In this document: one piece after another, positions 23,792 through 34,074 of the stretch
Numbering within the stretch: position 1 is the stretch's first letter
Layout of the letters: each line of letters opens with the position of its first letter
DNA from: Alternaria dauci
Taxonomy: Eukaryota > Ascomycota > Dothideomycetes > Pleosporales > Pleosporaceae
Direction: 5' to 3'
Assembly (NCBI RefSeq): GCF_042100115.1
Contig: NC_091272.1
Coordinates: 2,728,001-2,792,000 of the forward strand
DNA: 64,000 nucleotides
Program-made: the position numbers and the translations under genes
The notes under the pieces: generated by a model
Database searches by the model: none
Told to the model about the DNA's origin: nothing
Seen by the model: only the letters and a program-made list of their open reading frames with translations

Positions 23792-24477
23792 ATGGCGACC
23801 GAACTCACGTACGTTGTGCGAACCCGCGAAGACTCTCGACAAATGCTGATTGCGAAATAGTGTCCAGTCGGAGCGCGCTTTCCAGAAGCAGGTACGAGAC
23901 GCCCGTTTCGCGATGCCTCAGCACACAGGGTACTAATGCGATGCGATAGCCTCACATCTTCCTCAACCACAAGGTCGGCGGACCCCGCAAGAACACCCGC
24001 AACAGGAGATGGTACAAGGACGTTGGTCTGGGTTTCCGTACCCCCAAGACCGCCATTGAGGGCACCTACATCGACAAGAAGTGCCCTTTCACCGGCATGG
24101 TCTCCATCCGTGGCCGTATCCTGACCGGAACTGTCATGTCCACCAAGATGCACCGTACGTCAACTCCCAAATCCCAGTTCTGGAGCGCACACAGGGCTCG
24201 GGCGCAGCATCACAGCAGGACGCTTGGCAATTGGGACTAACGCAGCACAGGCACCTTGATCATCCGCCGTGAATACCTTCATTTCATCCCCAAGTACTCC
24301 CGTTACGAGAAGCGCCACAAGAACCTCGCCGCACACGTCTCTCCCGCTTTCCGTGTTGAGCCCGGTGACCAGGTCGTCGTCGGCCAGTGCAGGCCCCTCT
24401 CCAAGACCGTCCGTTTCAACGTTCTCCGTGTCCTCCCCCGAAAGGGAAAGGCTGCTAAGCAGTTCAACAAGTTCTAA
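23792..24477 (+). CDS. rps11: small ribosomal subunit protein uS17 (eukaryotic S11)
   Basis: Four exons, 23792-23808, 23861-23891, 23950-24154 and 24251-24477, give 159 residues; introns of 52, 58 and 96 bp (phases 2, 0, 1). The protein starts [16 protein letters not shown], the typical eukaryotic S11 N-terminal extension, followed by [21 protein letters not shown] and the uS17 OB-fold with [12 protein letters not shown] and [16 protein letters not shown]. It is part of the 40S body near the 18S 5' domain. The first two exons are tiny (17 and 31 bp) and cluster at the start, as in many fungal ribosomal protein genes. Confidence 0.96.
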
Positions 24478-24891
24478 GTGCATAGAAAAGGGATGGTGTA
24501 ACGGTTCATGATCAGCAACGGAAAGAAACTTGGTTGAGGCGGAGCGTGATGGTTTTCGATATGGTCGTCAAAACTCGGCATCAAGGGTTGAGGAATCGGA
24601 GTCCCATGGGCCATGTATGTTTCTTCAGCTACGATCAATGAAAGTCCTCGAGTGGCCAAACAAGCCACCGAGGCGGGTCAAAAGTCCATTGCTGTTCGTA
24701 CCGGGATCGTGATGGGTTCTAGTCAACGGAGCTCGCGTTGGGAGATTTAGTTCTCTTCACGTCTGATCGTACCATGACATGCCCTCGACCTAGGCCGTGA
24801 AAACGTTCTGTGCATCAAGGCATCCCGTGTATAAATTAACATTACATCACCATCTCTTATATCAATACCCGTTATTCTCTACCCTGGTCCC
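24478..24891. other. convergent 3' intergenic region
   Basis: 414 bp between the ends of the uS17 and Erg28 genes; no additional gene seen. Confidence 0.5.
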
Positions 24892-25410
24892 CTAAGCCTT
24901 GACATAGAAGTTCCACTGCATCAACATCCAGATTAGACTTGAAGTCGCTACCATGACCGGTCCAGCCAACGGCTTTCCCCATCTTGTCGTGCCAAACACG
25001 AACCATTCACTCATAAAGTGTGCCCACGCGATGGCATAAGTAGCGATGGCCAATTGGTAGAAACTAGGGTTGTTGATGTTGTACGCAGCGTAGAAACGTA
25101 CCACGCCCGTTAAGAGGGTCCATGTTCCAAAGGTGCGCGAAGAGAGGGCGGTTACGTGTTTTGGCGTGGTAGGTGGGGGGTCAATCGGGGTAGGGTTGTA
25201 GACGCGCGAGGTAAAGGACAGCGTGGAGTAGCACTGGATGCTGTTTCCGATGGAGATTAGAGAGACCTGTCGAGGCTGTCAGCTTGCACGACTGCGTGGG
25301 GAGACAATGTGGACGTGACAATCGCAAGGTGGTAGAGCTGAACGTACGATCAGAAGCCACTTGGGTAGCAGTCCCTCTGACTGAGGTAGGTAGGATTGGA
25401 GCGCGTCCAT
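24892..25410 (-). CDS. erg28: Erg28 ergosterol biosynthesis scaffold protein
   Basis: Exons 25348-25410 and 24892-25266 (81-bp intron, phase 0) give 145 residues, the normal length for Erg28. The protein has about four hydrophobic helices and family blocks such as GLLPKWLLIVSLISIGNS, RTFGTWTLLTGVVRFYAAY and a HFMSEWFVFGT segment. Erg28 is a small ER membrane protein that tethers the C-4 demethylation enzymes (Erg25, Erg26, Erg27) in ergosterol synthesis. The start at 25410 is preferred to an ATG 57 bp upstream because it matches the family N-terminus. Confidence 0.93.
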
Positions 25411-25978
25411 TATAGCGAGTGATTGGGTGCTTGGATGATAGTGCGGAGTTATGGAATGCGTGCGCACGTCGAGCGTTGGATCTGGTAAGTGTTCAGTCTG
25501 GTACAGACGCGACAGCGCCAGAGGGTCTTGGTCTGTGCCCTAGGGTCGAAGACATTTGAATTCATCTCTCAACTTAGAGTCTTGGATCTGTCTATCTTCG
25601 AAAGACAAAGAGACGCAAGATCAGACTTCTAGCGACTTAATGCAAATATTTTGTGTGCGAGGGTAGTAGGAGTATACGTTGACGAAATCGGGGTCACATA
25701 TAGTCGGACGTGCACAACACGTATCTCAAGTAAGACGACATTGTGTAACGATAAATCAAAAGGGGCTACCGAGGCGGTCAATATGTGAAGCAACACTGAC
25801 ACTACATGGTTGTTCGCCAACATGCTCAAAGGAGTATCGAGGCGTCAGCACAGGGCGAGAGATGCATACTGTTATCGATAAGACTTGAAGAAGAAGAAGC
25901 TGATCCTCCCATATTCCACCCAGACCATAATGACCGTCACCTTCTTTCTTATGCATATACTACGCGCCGGAGCTGACC
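25411..25978. promoter_or_regulatory. divergent region (Erg28 / LCCL gene)
   Basis: 568 bp. The last 30 bp before 25979 look like a branch point plus acceptor (GAGCTGACC...TCTCTTTACAG at about 25969-25995), so the LCCL gene may have an untranslated or short coding upstream exon here. An unbroken 57-codon frame starts at ATG 25806 but has no clear donor. Confidence 0.4.
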
Positions 25979-27799
25979 ATGCATGTCTCTTTACAGAACG
26001 GATCAGATGATAGCCACGATGACGACGAGATGGACGACCCCATTGCCGGTACGACAAACACGGATGAAGAAGCTCACCTACTAGGGAGGGAACAGCTGGA
26101 ATTTGAGGACAATACACCACCTGCGCGTACCGGTCGACATAGAGTCTTGGACTTTTTGCGCGGTCCTGAGCCGCCTCGCGTCCAATCCATACAGCCGATC
26201 TTCCCGTGGGTTCAAGCGCGCCCAGTACAATGGCTCGAAGCATACAGGCTCAACAACCCCATCTCGCTCTCCCTCGTGCTGCTTTTGTGGCTCTTGGTAT
26301 TCATATGGTTTCTGACTGCGCAATTGCCCCTCCAAGATGGAGACGGTAACAGCGTGTTGAACCTCGACTGCACAGATACACTCTGGAAGCGAAAGAACGA
26401 ATGCGGCATCGACGGAATTAACTGCCGACCTTTCAGCAACCATTCTTTCGCCTTCCAGTGTCCAGCAAAGTGTGGAGGTGTACAGATTTTGAATCCGCAC
26501 GTCGTTGGGCCGCTTGAAGTGAATTATCGCCCTCTTGTCATTGGCACGGGGCTTTACCGTGGAGACAGCTTCATCTGTGGCTCAGCAATCCATGCTGGGA
26601 TTGTAAATGACCAGAAAGGTGGTGCCGGTCGTATAACCCTTGTTGGCAGCCATGATAACTTTGCCAGTACCAAGCGTCACGGTATCGAATCATTGCCTTT
26701 CGATTCCTACTTTCCCCTGGCGTTTTCTTTGGCTTTCGATGACAGCTTTCAGGCCATCTCTGATCCTCGGTCAGCATTGCTTCCTATCTCGCTTCTCTTT
26801 ACTGCCATACTTGCTGTATTCTCCACGTCGCCAAAGATTTTCTTTCCAATCTTCACTCTCATATTCGCTCATGTGAGCTTTTTTTCTGATCCACCGTCGG
26901 CATCGTATCACAATACCACTGTGCTACCAGATCACATATCCATGTTCGCAAAACGAATTTTGCCTGCAATGTTCGTAGCAGTAGTGCTGTACTCTACTGT
27001 CATCAAGCGAACCTTGTCTGGGCTGACTGCTCAGGTTGAGAAAGCACTCCTTTGGCTCGGTGGATTCTGGATTGGAGCATTATCAAATTACACCTTTGAT
27101 TGGATACCTATATCGCGACTTACGGCACACGATCTGGAACAACAACCGGGGGCCAAGATAGCCCTGGCCGTGATTATTGTGGTACTGGTCGTAATCATTG
27201 CGGGTCAAGTATACTGCTTCTGGCTCGAAGGCCGCCTGCTCCGGTACCTCGGCTTGTACGGACTGTTCGTCGTCAGCATCTCCATCTGCTTGATTATACC
27301 TGGAGTCAATCTGAGGATCCATCATTACATTCTTGCAATGCTGCTGCTTCCTGGAACCAGTCTTCAGACACGGCCATCCTTGCTTTACCAAGGCATCCTG
27401 TTGGGCCTCTTTGTCAACGGAGTAGCGCGTTGGGACTTTGATTCTGTTCTGCAGACTTCCGAAGCACTTCGCGATGATGCGAAACTCAACTCTGTGGTTC
27501 CCAAGATACTAGACGCTGTTTTTGAGTCCGGTGCCGAGGGGGCTGTTGCAACATTTTTGTATGACGTACACCCCACTCAAGTCGACGGTATAAGTGTATT
27601 GGTAAACGATGTTGAGCGCGATCGTGCGTTCTACGACGGTGGGCTAGATGTGGCTCCCTTCAAATGGGATCGGCCGATGAACAGTAGGATAAATGAGTAC
27701 TTTCGTTGGGCCTACATCAAAGATGGGCAAACGCTGGATTATTCAAGGCCAAGCACATGGTTTGGCAATGGCACGTGGAGTTCTGGGGAGTCGTTGTAA
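25979..27799 (+). CDS. LCCL-domain multi-pass membrane protein
   Basis: 606 residues as one exon. An acidic cytoplasmic N-terminus (DDSHDDDEMDDP) precedes a first membrane helix at about 93-112 (SLVLLLWLLVFIWFL). The LCCL domain follows at about 125-240, with its Cys residues and the family block YRGDSFICGSAIHAGIV, then GGAGRITLVGSHDNF. The C-terminal half has about seven more hydrophobic helices. Fungi carry such LCCL-plus-TM proteins but their function is not known; the LCCL domain faces the lumen or outside. The start is uncertain: a branch point and TTTACAG acceptor overlap the first codons (the frame could begin at NGSDDSHDD from an upstream exon). Confidence 0.85.
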   Translation: MHVSLQNGSDDSHDDDEMDDPIAGTTNTDEEAHLLGREQLEFEDNTPPARTGRHRVLDFLRGPEPPRVQSIQPIFPWVQARPVQWLEAYRLNNPISLSLVLLLWLLVFIWFLTAQLPLQDGDGNSVLNLDCTDTLWKRKNECGIDGINCRPFSNHSFAFQCPAKCGGVQILNPHVVGPLEVNYRPLVIGTGLYRGDSFICGSAIHAGIVNDQKGGAGRITLVGSHDNFASTKRHGIESLPFDSYFPLAFSLAFDDSFQAISDPRSALLPISLLFTAILAVFSTSPKIFFPIFTLIFAHVSFFSDPPSASYHNTTVLPDHISMFAKRILPAMFVAVVLYSTVIKRTLSGLTAQVEKALLWLGGFWIGALSNYTFDWIPISRLTAHDLEQQPGAKIALAVIIVVLVVIIAGQVYCFWLEGRLLRYLGLYGLFVVSISICLIIPGVNLRIHHYILAMLLLPGTSLQTRPSLLYQGILLGLFVNGVARWDFDSVLQTSEALRDDAKLNSVVPKILDAVFESGAEGAVATFLYDVHPTQVDGISVLVNDVERDRAFYDGGLDVAPFKWDRPMNSRINEYFRWAYIKDGQTLDYSRPSTWFGNGTWSSGESL

Positions 27800-28333
27800 A
27801 ACAAATTAGAACTGTTGGGCGTGCCTTTGCCTTTATAAGGATGCCCAAGGCCTAGGCTCATGTAACTTTGGCATGGTGGATCTTCTGAGTCTCACCTCCT
27901 GGAAAAGATCAACCGTTGTAGTCAAGATGAGCTGCGCAGAGTTTGGTCGTCATCTGCTTTCGGATCTGGCGATCTGTCATTTGCTATAGATGGCATCGAA
28001 CCATGGTATCAACTCTATAACCCCACTCTCATCGCCACAAAGCCCACATCGCTCTACGGTTCAGTTACGAGAAACAAATTCATTCAGGGGCGTCTACGCA
28101 GCTCTTTTAATTCCATCTGCCCCTTCTTCTCTTCCTCTCCGACCAACCTAGCCATCGCCCACCACTATCCAGGATGGTAAGTCACAACTGTTGTATGCTG
28201 CAGCTGCAGCGCGCGTTTCTTTTTCGTCCCGATGAAAGGATTCTACGATCTCTGAATTAATCGTTCGGTTCCCCTCGACATTTGCAGAGTATTCTCCAAT
28301 CATTCATGCGCAATCTTTCAATCTATACTGAAC
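27800..28333. other. intergenic/upstream of the PAN-like gene
   Basis: 534 bp. An ATG directly followed by a perfect donor (ATG-GTAAGT at 28174) may be a 3-nt coding start exon of the next gene (see that entry). Otherwise nothing seen. Confidence 0.45.
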
Positions 28334-29143
28334 ATGACGCAGTACGGAATACTCCTCGCAGCTACCGCTGCGCTTCCCACACTGGCTCCTCGCCAGATGT
28401 GGAATTGTCCCTCCACTCCAACATGTCCTCGATGGAACGGCTGTGTTGCAACCGCCACCGACGGTGCTATATTCCAGTTCAGCTGTGCGACCGACTACAA
28501 CGGCCCCATCATTGACACTGCGCAGGTGAACTAAAACCAGAATGAAGCTCAGATGAAAAACTCACACTGTTACAGGCTAGATTGTTCGTCGACTGCGGAG
28601 ATGCTTGCTCTCGACGTTCGGGGTGCGTTGCGTTCAACATGAAAAATAACTTCTGCTATCTTCTTGGCAAGCCCGTTGGGACTGCCCGAATCTCGTGAGT
28701 TGATCGCTAGTGCAGTGGTACCTCCTGACAATGTTCTGACATGTTTCATAGTAACAACAACGTAAACGCCGGCGTTCAGATCAAGAACCCGACCATCCCT
28801 GAATTGACTCCTGGCTCTTCGACATGCACCACGGTCATTGACTGCCCCAACGACGACAAGTGCAAGTACCTGACCAATAGCAACACCTTCATCGCCCGTT
28901 GCAACTACGACTACTATGGTGGAGACATTGCTATCAAGAGAACTGAGTCCATGACCAAGTGTGTGGATGAGTGCGCCGTCTTCCCAGGATGTGTTGCCGT
29001 CACTTGGGTTGACACCATGTGCTACCTCAAGAACACCAACACCAAGGTCGTCTACAACAGCGAAGTCGACAGTAATTATTCTACGTATCTCTGATTCCTT
29101 TCATGAAGCTAACCCAAGTTCAGGTGCTGTCCTTGCAGTCTGA
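28334..29143 (+). CDS. secreted Cys-rich protein with PAN/apple-like modules
   Basis: Exons 28334-28525, 28576-28694, 28752-29071 and 29124-29143 give 216 residues; introns of 50, 57 and 52 bp. A short signal peptide (MTQYGILLAATAALPTLA) is followed by two Cys-rich stretches, each with the PAN-style core: CVAFNMKNNFCYLLGK and CVAVTWVDTMCYLKN. PAN/apple modules bind carbohydrate or protein; a cell-surface or host-interface role is only a guess. Two alternative ends exist: reading through the last intron stops at 29094 (NYSTYL), while splicing it (good GCTAACCC branch) ends SAVLAV. The start could also be ATG 28174 spliced to TAC at 28343, giving MYGILLAA. Confidence 0.75.
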
Positions 29144-29752
29144 ATTTCGTGATAGGAGGAGAAGCCAGAGACTGTCAACACCGTGCCACATCACCGAACG
29201 GGTGATCCCGTTAGCGCCAGGCGAATCTGGGGTGGAATAGGGGGTGGAATCTTGGACTTTGTAGATCCTTGAATCGTCTCGTGGCTCTTTTGCCTTTTGA
29301 CCTTGCAGCATACCGACCCACGTGTCTTGCTACCTGTAGCAGTCAAGAATCTAGTAGCAAGAACTCAACACTCATTTCAATATCTACTCTCGAATGCAGT
29401 ATCGATGCTCTCGTTGCAATTGAGAATTTCATGTTTCTCCCAATCTTTTCCTGTGAGTATGTCGGTGATTGCAAATGACGTCATCGCATATTGTTGAGCA
29501 GTGCACTGCGAAGGAGATCTATGGATGGTTTTGAAGGATAAGTGACGCAGAGTAGAATGATACCTATGCTCTAGCGGAAAAGTCGGAGATAAGACTGTGG
29601 CCTCAGGGTCGGACACAAAGGTGGCGGGGATCGCCGTCGATAGCCACCCCACTACCGGTAACGGCTACAGTGACTCAACCAACCGTGACCTATATAATCA
29701 AGATGACAACCACGAAATCCGCAATGCAGCCGGATCCTTGATTGCCATTACA
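29144..29752. other. intergenic, P450 upstream region
   Basis: 609 bp. The P450 frame stays open back to about 29597 but without an ATG; I treat that part as leader. No other gene seen. Confidence 0.45.
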
Positions 29753-31207
29753 ATGGCGCTCCAAAGCTTCCTTGTCAGCGCCATCGCAGCCCACCCGATA
29801 GTGACCTTATCTTTAACACCCTTCCTGCTCCTGCTCATTCGTTCAATATATCGCGTCTACTTCCATCCTCTCTCTCACGTCCCAGGACCGTTGTTAGCCA
29901 AGTTGACTAGCATCTTTCTCCATTACCACGCTTACATCGGAGACGAAGCAACCACCATCCACAAGCTCCACGAACAATACGGCCCGTACGTGCGCGTCGC
30001 ACCCAATGAAGTTGACATAAGCGACGCGGAGGCCATACCTACCATCTATGTCTCAAAAGGAGGATTCGCAAAAGCGGCATGCTACGCCAACTTTGACATT
30101 GACGGCCACAAGACTATCTTCTCAACCGTCGATGCGGATTACAGGAGTCCGCGGGCAAAAGCCGTGCTCCCACTGTTCTCTACTAAAGCGCTCAGGGAGA
30201 ACGAGAATGCGATCTGGGGTTGCGTGGATCGTATGGTGGAGCGGCTGAAGGAGGAATCAAAGACGAGGAGGCCAGTCAACGTACTTAACCTAACGCGAAG
30301 CTTGGCTGTAGATGCAGTTTCTACGCATCTCTTCCGAGAAAACTATGATGGGGTTAGCGAGCGCGGTCCCGTACTCAGCGTAAGCGCATTCGTAGACGCA
30401 TTCGTAGCCGTCGGCCGCTTCTTTTACCTCCCAAACATTGCTTTCGTATGGCTAGAATGGGCCGTCGGCAAATGGATGCCCGACCCTGAGACCGAAGACA
30501 GCATGATGCTGGTCGACAAGTTTGTCGCTACCTTGGTGGCCAACACTTCAGAGAAGTCAACGACCTATCCAGGACGTCTACTAGCCGCCGGACTCAGCGA
30601 TTCGGAGGTCAAGGCGCAGTGCAAAGATCTTGTCTTTGCAGGCACTGATTCCACAGGGATGAACTTGGCTACGATCATGCTTAACTTAGCATATCATACT
30701 GAGAAGTACGAGAGACTAAAGGAAGAAATCAGAAGTAATGCCGCCCTTGGTCCTGACGCACAAGAAGTTCAAGCGCTGCCCTATCTCAACGCCGTTGTCA
30801 AGGAAGGTCTTCGAATCAGTATGGCCAATCCGACACGCTTGCCTCATGTTGTGCCCACGGGAGGTTGGACGTTCAAGTCTACCTACTTTCCTGCTGGCTC
30901 TGTTGTCGGCTGCTCGGCCTATGAACTGCACTTCAGCCCCAGCGTTTTCTCCGAGCCCCGCAGTTTTAAGCCTGAGAGATGGCTGAACCCGACGGAAGCA
31001 ATGTCAAAGTACTGGTTCGCGTTTGGCGCGGGTAGTCGAGCGTGTATTGCGAGAAACTTGGCAACGTTGGAGTTACAGCTTGCGACGGAGCGATTAGGCA
31101 GGAGTGGTGTTCTTGATGGCGCTAGGGTGGTGCAAAAGGAAGTCGAGATTTATGAGTGGTTCAATTCAAAAGTGAAAGGCGAGAGAATTGACTTGATTTG
31201 GGGGTAG
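29753..31207 (+). CDS. cytochrome P450 monooxygenase
   Basis: Single exon; from ATG 29753 (MALQSFLVSAIAAHP) 484 residues. An N-terminal membrane anchor at about 5-30 is followed by a Pro-rich hinge (HPLSHVPGPLLAKL). Landmarks: I-helix AGTDSTGMN, K-helix KEGLRIS (ExxR), PERW, and the heme loop FGAGSRACIARNLA with the Cys ligand. These identify a class II, ER-bound P450 that takes electrons from cytochrome P450 reductase. The substrate cannot be read from sequence. There is no neighbouring PKS, NRPS or terpene synthase, so a secondary-metabolite role is not supported by context. The ORF extends upstream only through a non-ATG codon (GTG 29597), which I rejected as start. Confidence 0.92.
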   Translation: MALQSFLVSAIAAHPIVTLSLTPFLLLLIRSIYRVYFHPLSHVPGPLLAKLTSIFLHYHAYIGDEATTIHKLHEQYGPYVRVAPNEVDISDAEAIPTIYVSKGGFAKAACYANFDIDGHKTIFSTVDADYRSPRAKAVLPLFSTKALRENENAIWGCVDRMVERLKEESKTRRPVNVLNLTRSLAVDAVSTHLFRENYDGVSERGPVLSVSAFVDAFVAVGRFFYLPNIAFVWLEWAVGKWMPDPETEDSMMLVDKFVATLVANTSEKSTTYPGRLLAAGLSDSEVKAQCKDLVFAGTDSTGMNLATIMLNLAYHTEKYERLKEEIRSNAALGPDAQEVQALPYLNAVVKEGLRISMANPTRLPHVVPTGGWTFKSTYFPAGSVVGCSAYELHFSPSVFSEPRSFKPERWLNPTEAMSKYWFAFGAGSRACIARNLATLELQLATERLGRSGVLDGARVVQKEVEIYEWFNSKVKGERIDLIWG

Positions 31208-31866
31208 ATGAAAAGACTTCTTGATGCCTTTGACTGCATGTAGTCTTCGGCATACAGAATTGATGGATGGTTGACGGACGGAAGAGAGCCAGACTCTTGA
31301 TACCGATACTTGCGCCTACTACCAACATCCGTGATGGCATCCTCTCGCAATATTTGCAATTCCACGTATAATCATAAACAGAGCACGCTAAGCAGTAAGT
31401 ATAATTGTTAAAGTGATACCTCTGGTACAGAGAAGCACCGCTGAAGTGAAGACTGACTGAATATTTGGCCTCTTCCTAAGACTAATGACCAACGAGAGCT
31501 CTACTAAGGACTGACGAAGCAAGAAGAGATGTCCCTTCAGGGAAAGTCAAAAGACGATTGATAAACATGCACATGTTTTGAAGCGAATAACTTGAGAAAC
31601 TATAGAGGATGTATTGTATTCAGGAGCAAACATAAACGCTATCAACAAGTACAAAGCTACAAAGGTGAAGAGGGAAAAAACAAGAGAAAGCAGTACAGAG
31701 TAAGACTGGTGCAGATTTGCACCAGTGTTAAGATGAGCTGCGCGATCAACAAAGCACGAACGGAGATAAGCAAGCGAAAATCGACAACCCAGCCATCCCA
31801 TCAGTTGGCGTCATTGTGAAACAACTCGATCGCGCCATATCGAAGAAAAGTGCCCGCCAACTCGGT
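31208..31866. other. convergent 3' intergenic region
   Basis: 659 bp between the P450 and the Cys-module gene; AT-richer than its surroundings; no gene supported. Confidence 0.5.
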
Positions 31867-34074
31867 TCAGGGATGACACTTCTCGCCAGTCTCGAAGCAC
31901 ATCTCGACAACCTCGCGAGCTCCGTTGTGGAAGCACCTCTTCTTGGTGCCGCAAGTAAATTGCCAGTCGCACATCTGCAGAAGTTAGTCAGTACATGAAC
32001 TGACAAAAATGAAGATGAAAGGAAAAGGAAGCCACCTACTGCACAAGATTCGTCACCGACTTCGCACACATAACAGTCCTCCTCGGCAAAAGCAAAATCT
32101 GGCCTAGTACCGTTGGAGACCGAAGGTTGTAGGCGGCTGGCTGAAGTGTCGGATTCCGGGCCTTCAGCATCATCGAGTACCAAAAGCATAGCAGCGGGGC
32201 CGAGGAAATCGCTGGGAGTCATGGATGTGTTGTTTGCTTCGGAAACCCCGGCATTCCCTGGCACACTTACACAAAAGTCGAAATCGTCGACCAAACCTTT
32301 GCAAATGAAATGAAAGCACTCTTCGCCGCAAGTAAAATTGCATCCCTGTTGGTAGCGGAAGTCAGTTCGGAGTTCTATAAGCACACGAAAAGCGAATGTG
32401 CCGACTTACATCGCAATCCAAGTTGTCCTCGCAAGTGTCGCAAGTTATCTTGTCCAGGACAATTTCCCGAGGAGACATGGGCGCAGGAGTGTGTGCAGCA
32501 CGAACTGATCTGGCTACGGTATGTGTTGCGGTTGTGATCATGGTCACAGGAATCTCGAGCACAGATGGGGAGCGCGGTGCGGTAACGGTCGGTGGCTGTA
32601 CGACGATGGTAGAAGCTGGCTCTTGGTAGTGGTAGGTTATGGTAGAAGTAGTCCCTGGTTGCTGGTAGACGATGGTAGAAGCTGGGTCCTGGTAATGTTG
32701 GGTGACGGTGGAAGTGGTCCCTGGTTGCTGGTAGACGACGGTGGAGGCAGGCTTTTGCACGGTGACAGTGCTAGTTTCAGGAAGCTGATGAATCACAGTA
32801 ACGGTGCTAGCCTCAGGTTGCTGAGAGACCACTGTCACGGTGCTGGTCTGAGCAAGGGGAGGAGCTACAACGATTGTAGTGCTCGTACTGAGGGGAACTT
32901 GAGGTACCGAAATGATGGTTGTAATGACCGCCGTGGGGATCTGAGGAGCTACGATGACAGTGGTAGTGCTGACAGTAGGAACAGACACAGTGACCGTGTC
33001 AACTACAGGCGAAGGTATAGGCAACACGGTGACTGTGGAAACCTCGGGAGTTGAAATTGTCGAGACCAAGGTTGAGACAACTACAGTCTGCGTTGTAGTG
33101 GTAGTTTCTGGCTGGGGCATGATGACAACAGTTGTTGTTTCGCTTGGTGCCGAAGCGGAGACGTTAAAGCTGGGAGGTTGCCACTTCGAGCGTACACTCA
33201 TGCAAACGGTCAGGTGAGCAGCCAAGTCGTTGCACAAGAATTTGTCGCATTCGGCGCAGTCGTCGTGGCATTCCTGAGCAAAGGAAAATCAGTTAGCAAG
33301 CCAGTGTGTAACAAGGAGGTCTGGTGAGCCATAAACATACCGGACAAGTCGATGCACCACAGGGCACACACTGCGACTCTTTGAAGGCAGCCCTGCGGCG
33401 AACAGGTTCGTTGGAGGCTACTGCATTTCGTGCTGCCAGTACACTGTGTCTCGGGGGGAAGATCATGTTTGTGGGGATCGGACCTGTAATGGTGATGATG
33501 GACTCGGAAGTTGGCGCAGGCAGGAAGATGGAAGTGGTCTCGATCCTGGTGCTCATAACGGTCTCAGTGATGGTGGCTGAGATGGTTGTGGTGCCTGCGC
33601 CATCGCGAATGACCTCAGCGAGCTCTGGCTGGATATCGAAGCAATGGGCTCGGTAGCTCAAATATCCATCTTCGCATTGGTAGTGATCGCAGTCTCGGCA
33701 GCTAAAGTCGGAAGAGTCACAGTACTACCAGCTAAGGTCAGCAGAAAGTTTGTTTATTGATGGATGGGAAGAGTATGGAAACATACACTGCAAGGGTCCT
33801 GGCTTGTGCACTGCTTGCACGTAGCCTCGGACAGGGCGACAGTGCGGGACGATAGCGAGTCGGCGGACGATTCAGCAGCGAGATGACTGTCCTGATAGTA
33901 GGAGCAGTAGTTGTTCGCGTCACAGCCAATGTGCCAGTTGCCATCTACGGGGGTGGGCTGGGTTGTAACAGTGTCGGGGAAGCCATTGGTTGAAGTTGGC
34001 AGGATTGTCAGGCCGGCTGGAGTAGCGGCACCGACGGCGATGAAACCAGCGATGACGCTAGTAGCGAGACGCAT
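31867..34074 (-). CDS. secreted protein with four Cys-rich modules and a Thr/Val-rich repeat linker
   Basis: Five exons: 33787-34074, 33341-33724, 32410-33273, 32040-32345 and 31867-31974, total 649 residues. All four introns (62, 67, 64, 65 bp) are phase 0. A signal peptide (MRLATSVIAGFIAVGAATPA) is followed by four Cys-rich modules with the pattern C-x2-C-x4-6-C-x / x-C-x3-6-C-x2-5-C-x4-C-x9-11-C, where the slash marks the intron; examples are CVPCGASTCP/ECHDDCAEC and CDTCEDNLDCD/GCNFTCGEEC. The last copy lacks one Cys. A long Thr/Val/Pro-rich linker (about residues 250-450) contains a 22-residue tandem repeat. Likely O-glycosylated and extracellular or wall-linked; no known family (not CFEM or hydrophobin) is recognised. 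Confidence 0.85.
32602..32752 (-). repeat. 66-bp in-frame tandem repeat in the Cys-module gene
   Basis: The plus-strand core GACGATGGTAGAAGCTGG occurs at 32602 and 32668 and in degenerate form at 32734, spacing exactly 66 bp. It encodes a 22-residue unit starting PASTIVYQQPGTTST. The intergenic-type expansion stays in frame. Confidence 0.85.

Noticed and set aside
23332..24153. 273-codon minus-strand frame across the uS17 gene
   Set aside because: Crosses four real uS17 exons and the reductase start in the wrong frame; no motif.
29597..29752. 52-residue N-terminal extension of the P450
   Set aside because: Begins at a GTG, and the added part is polar with no anchor; the ATG at 29753 starts right at the membrane anchor.
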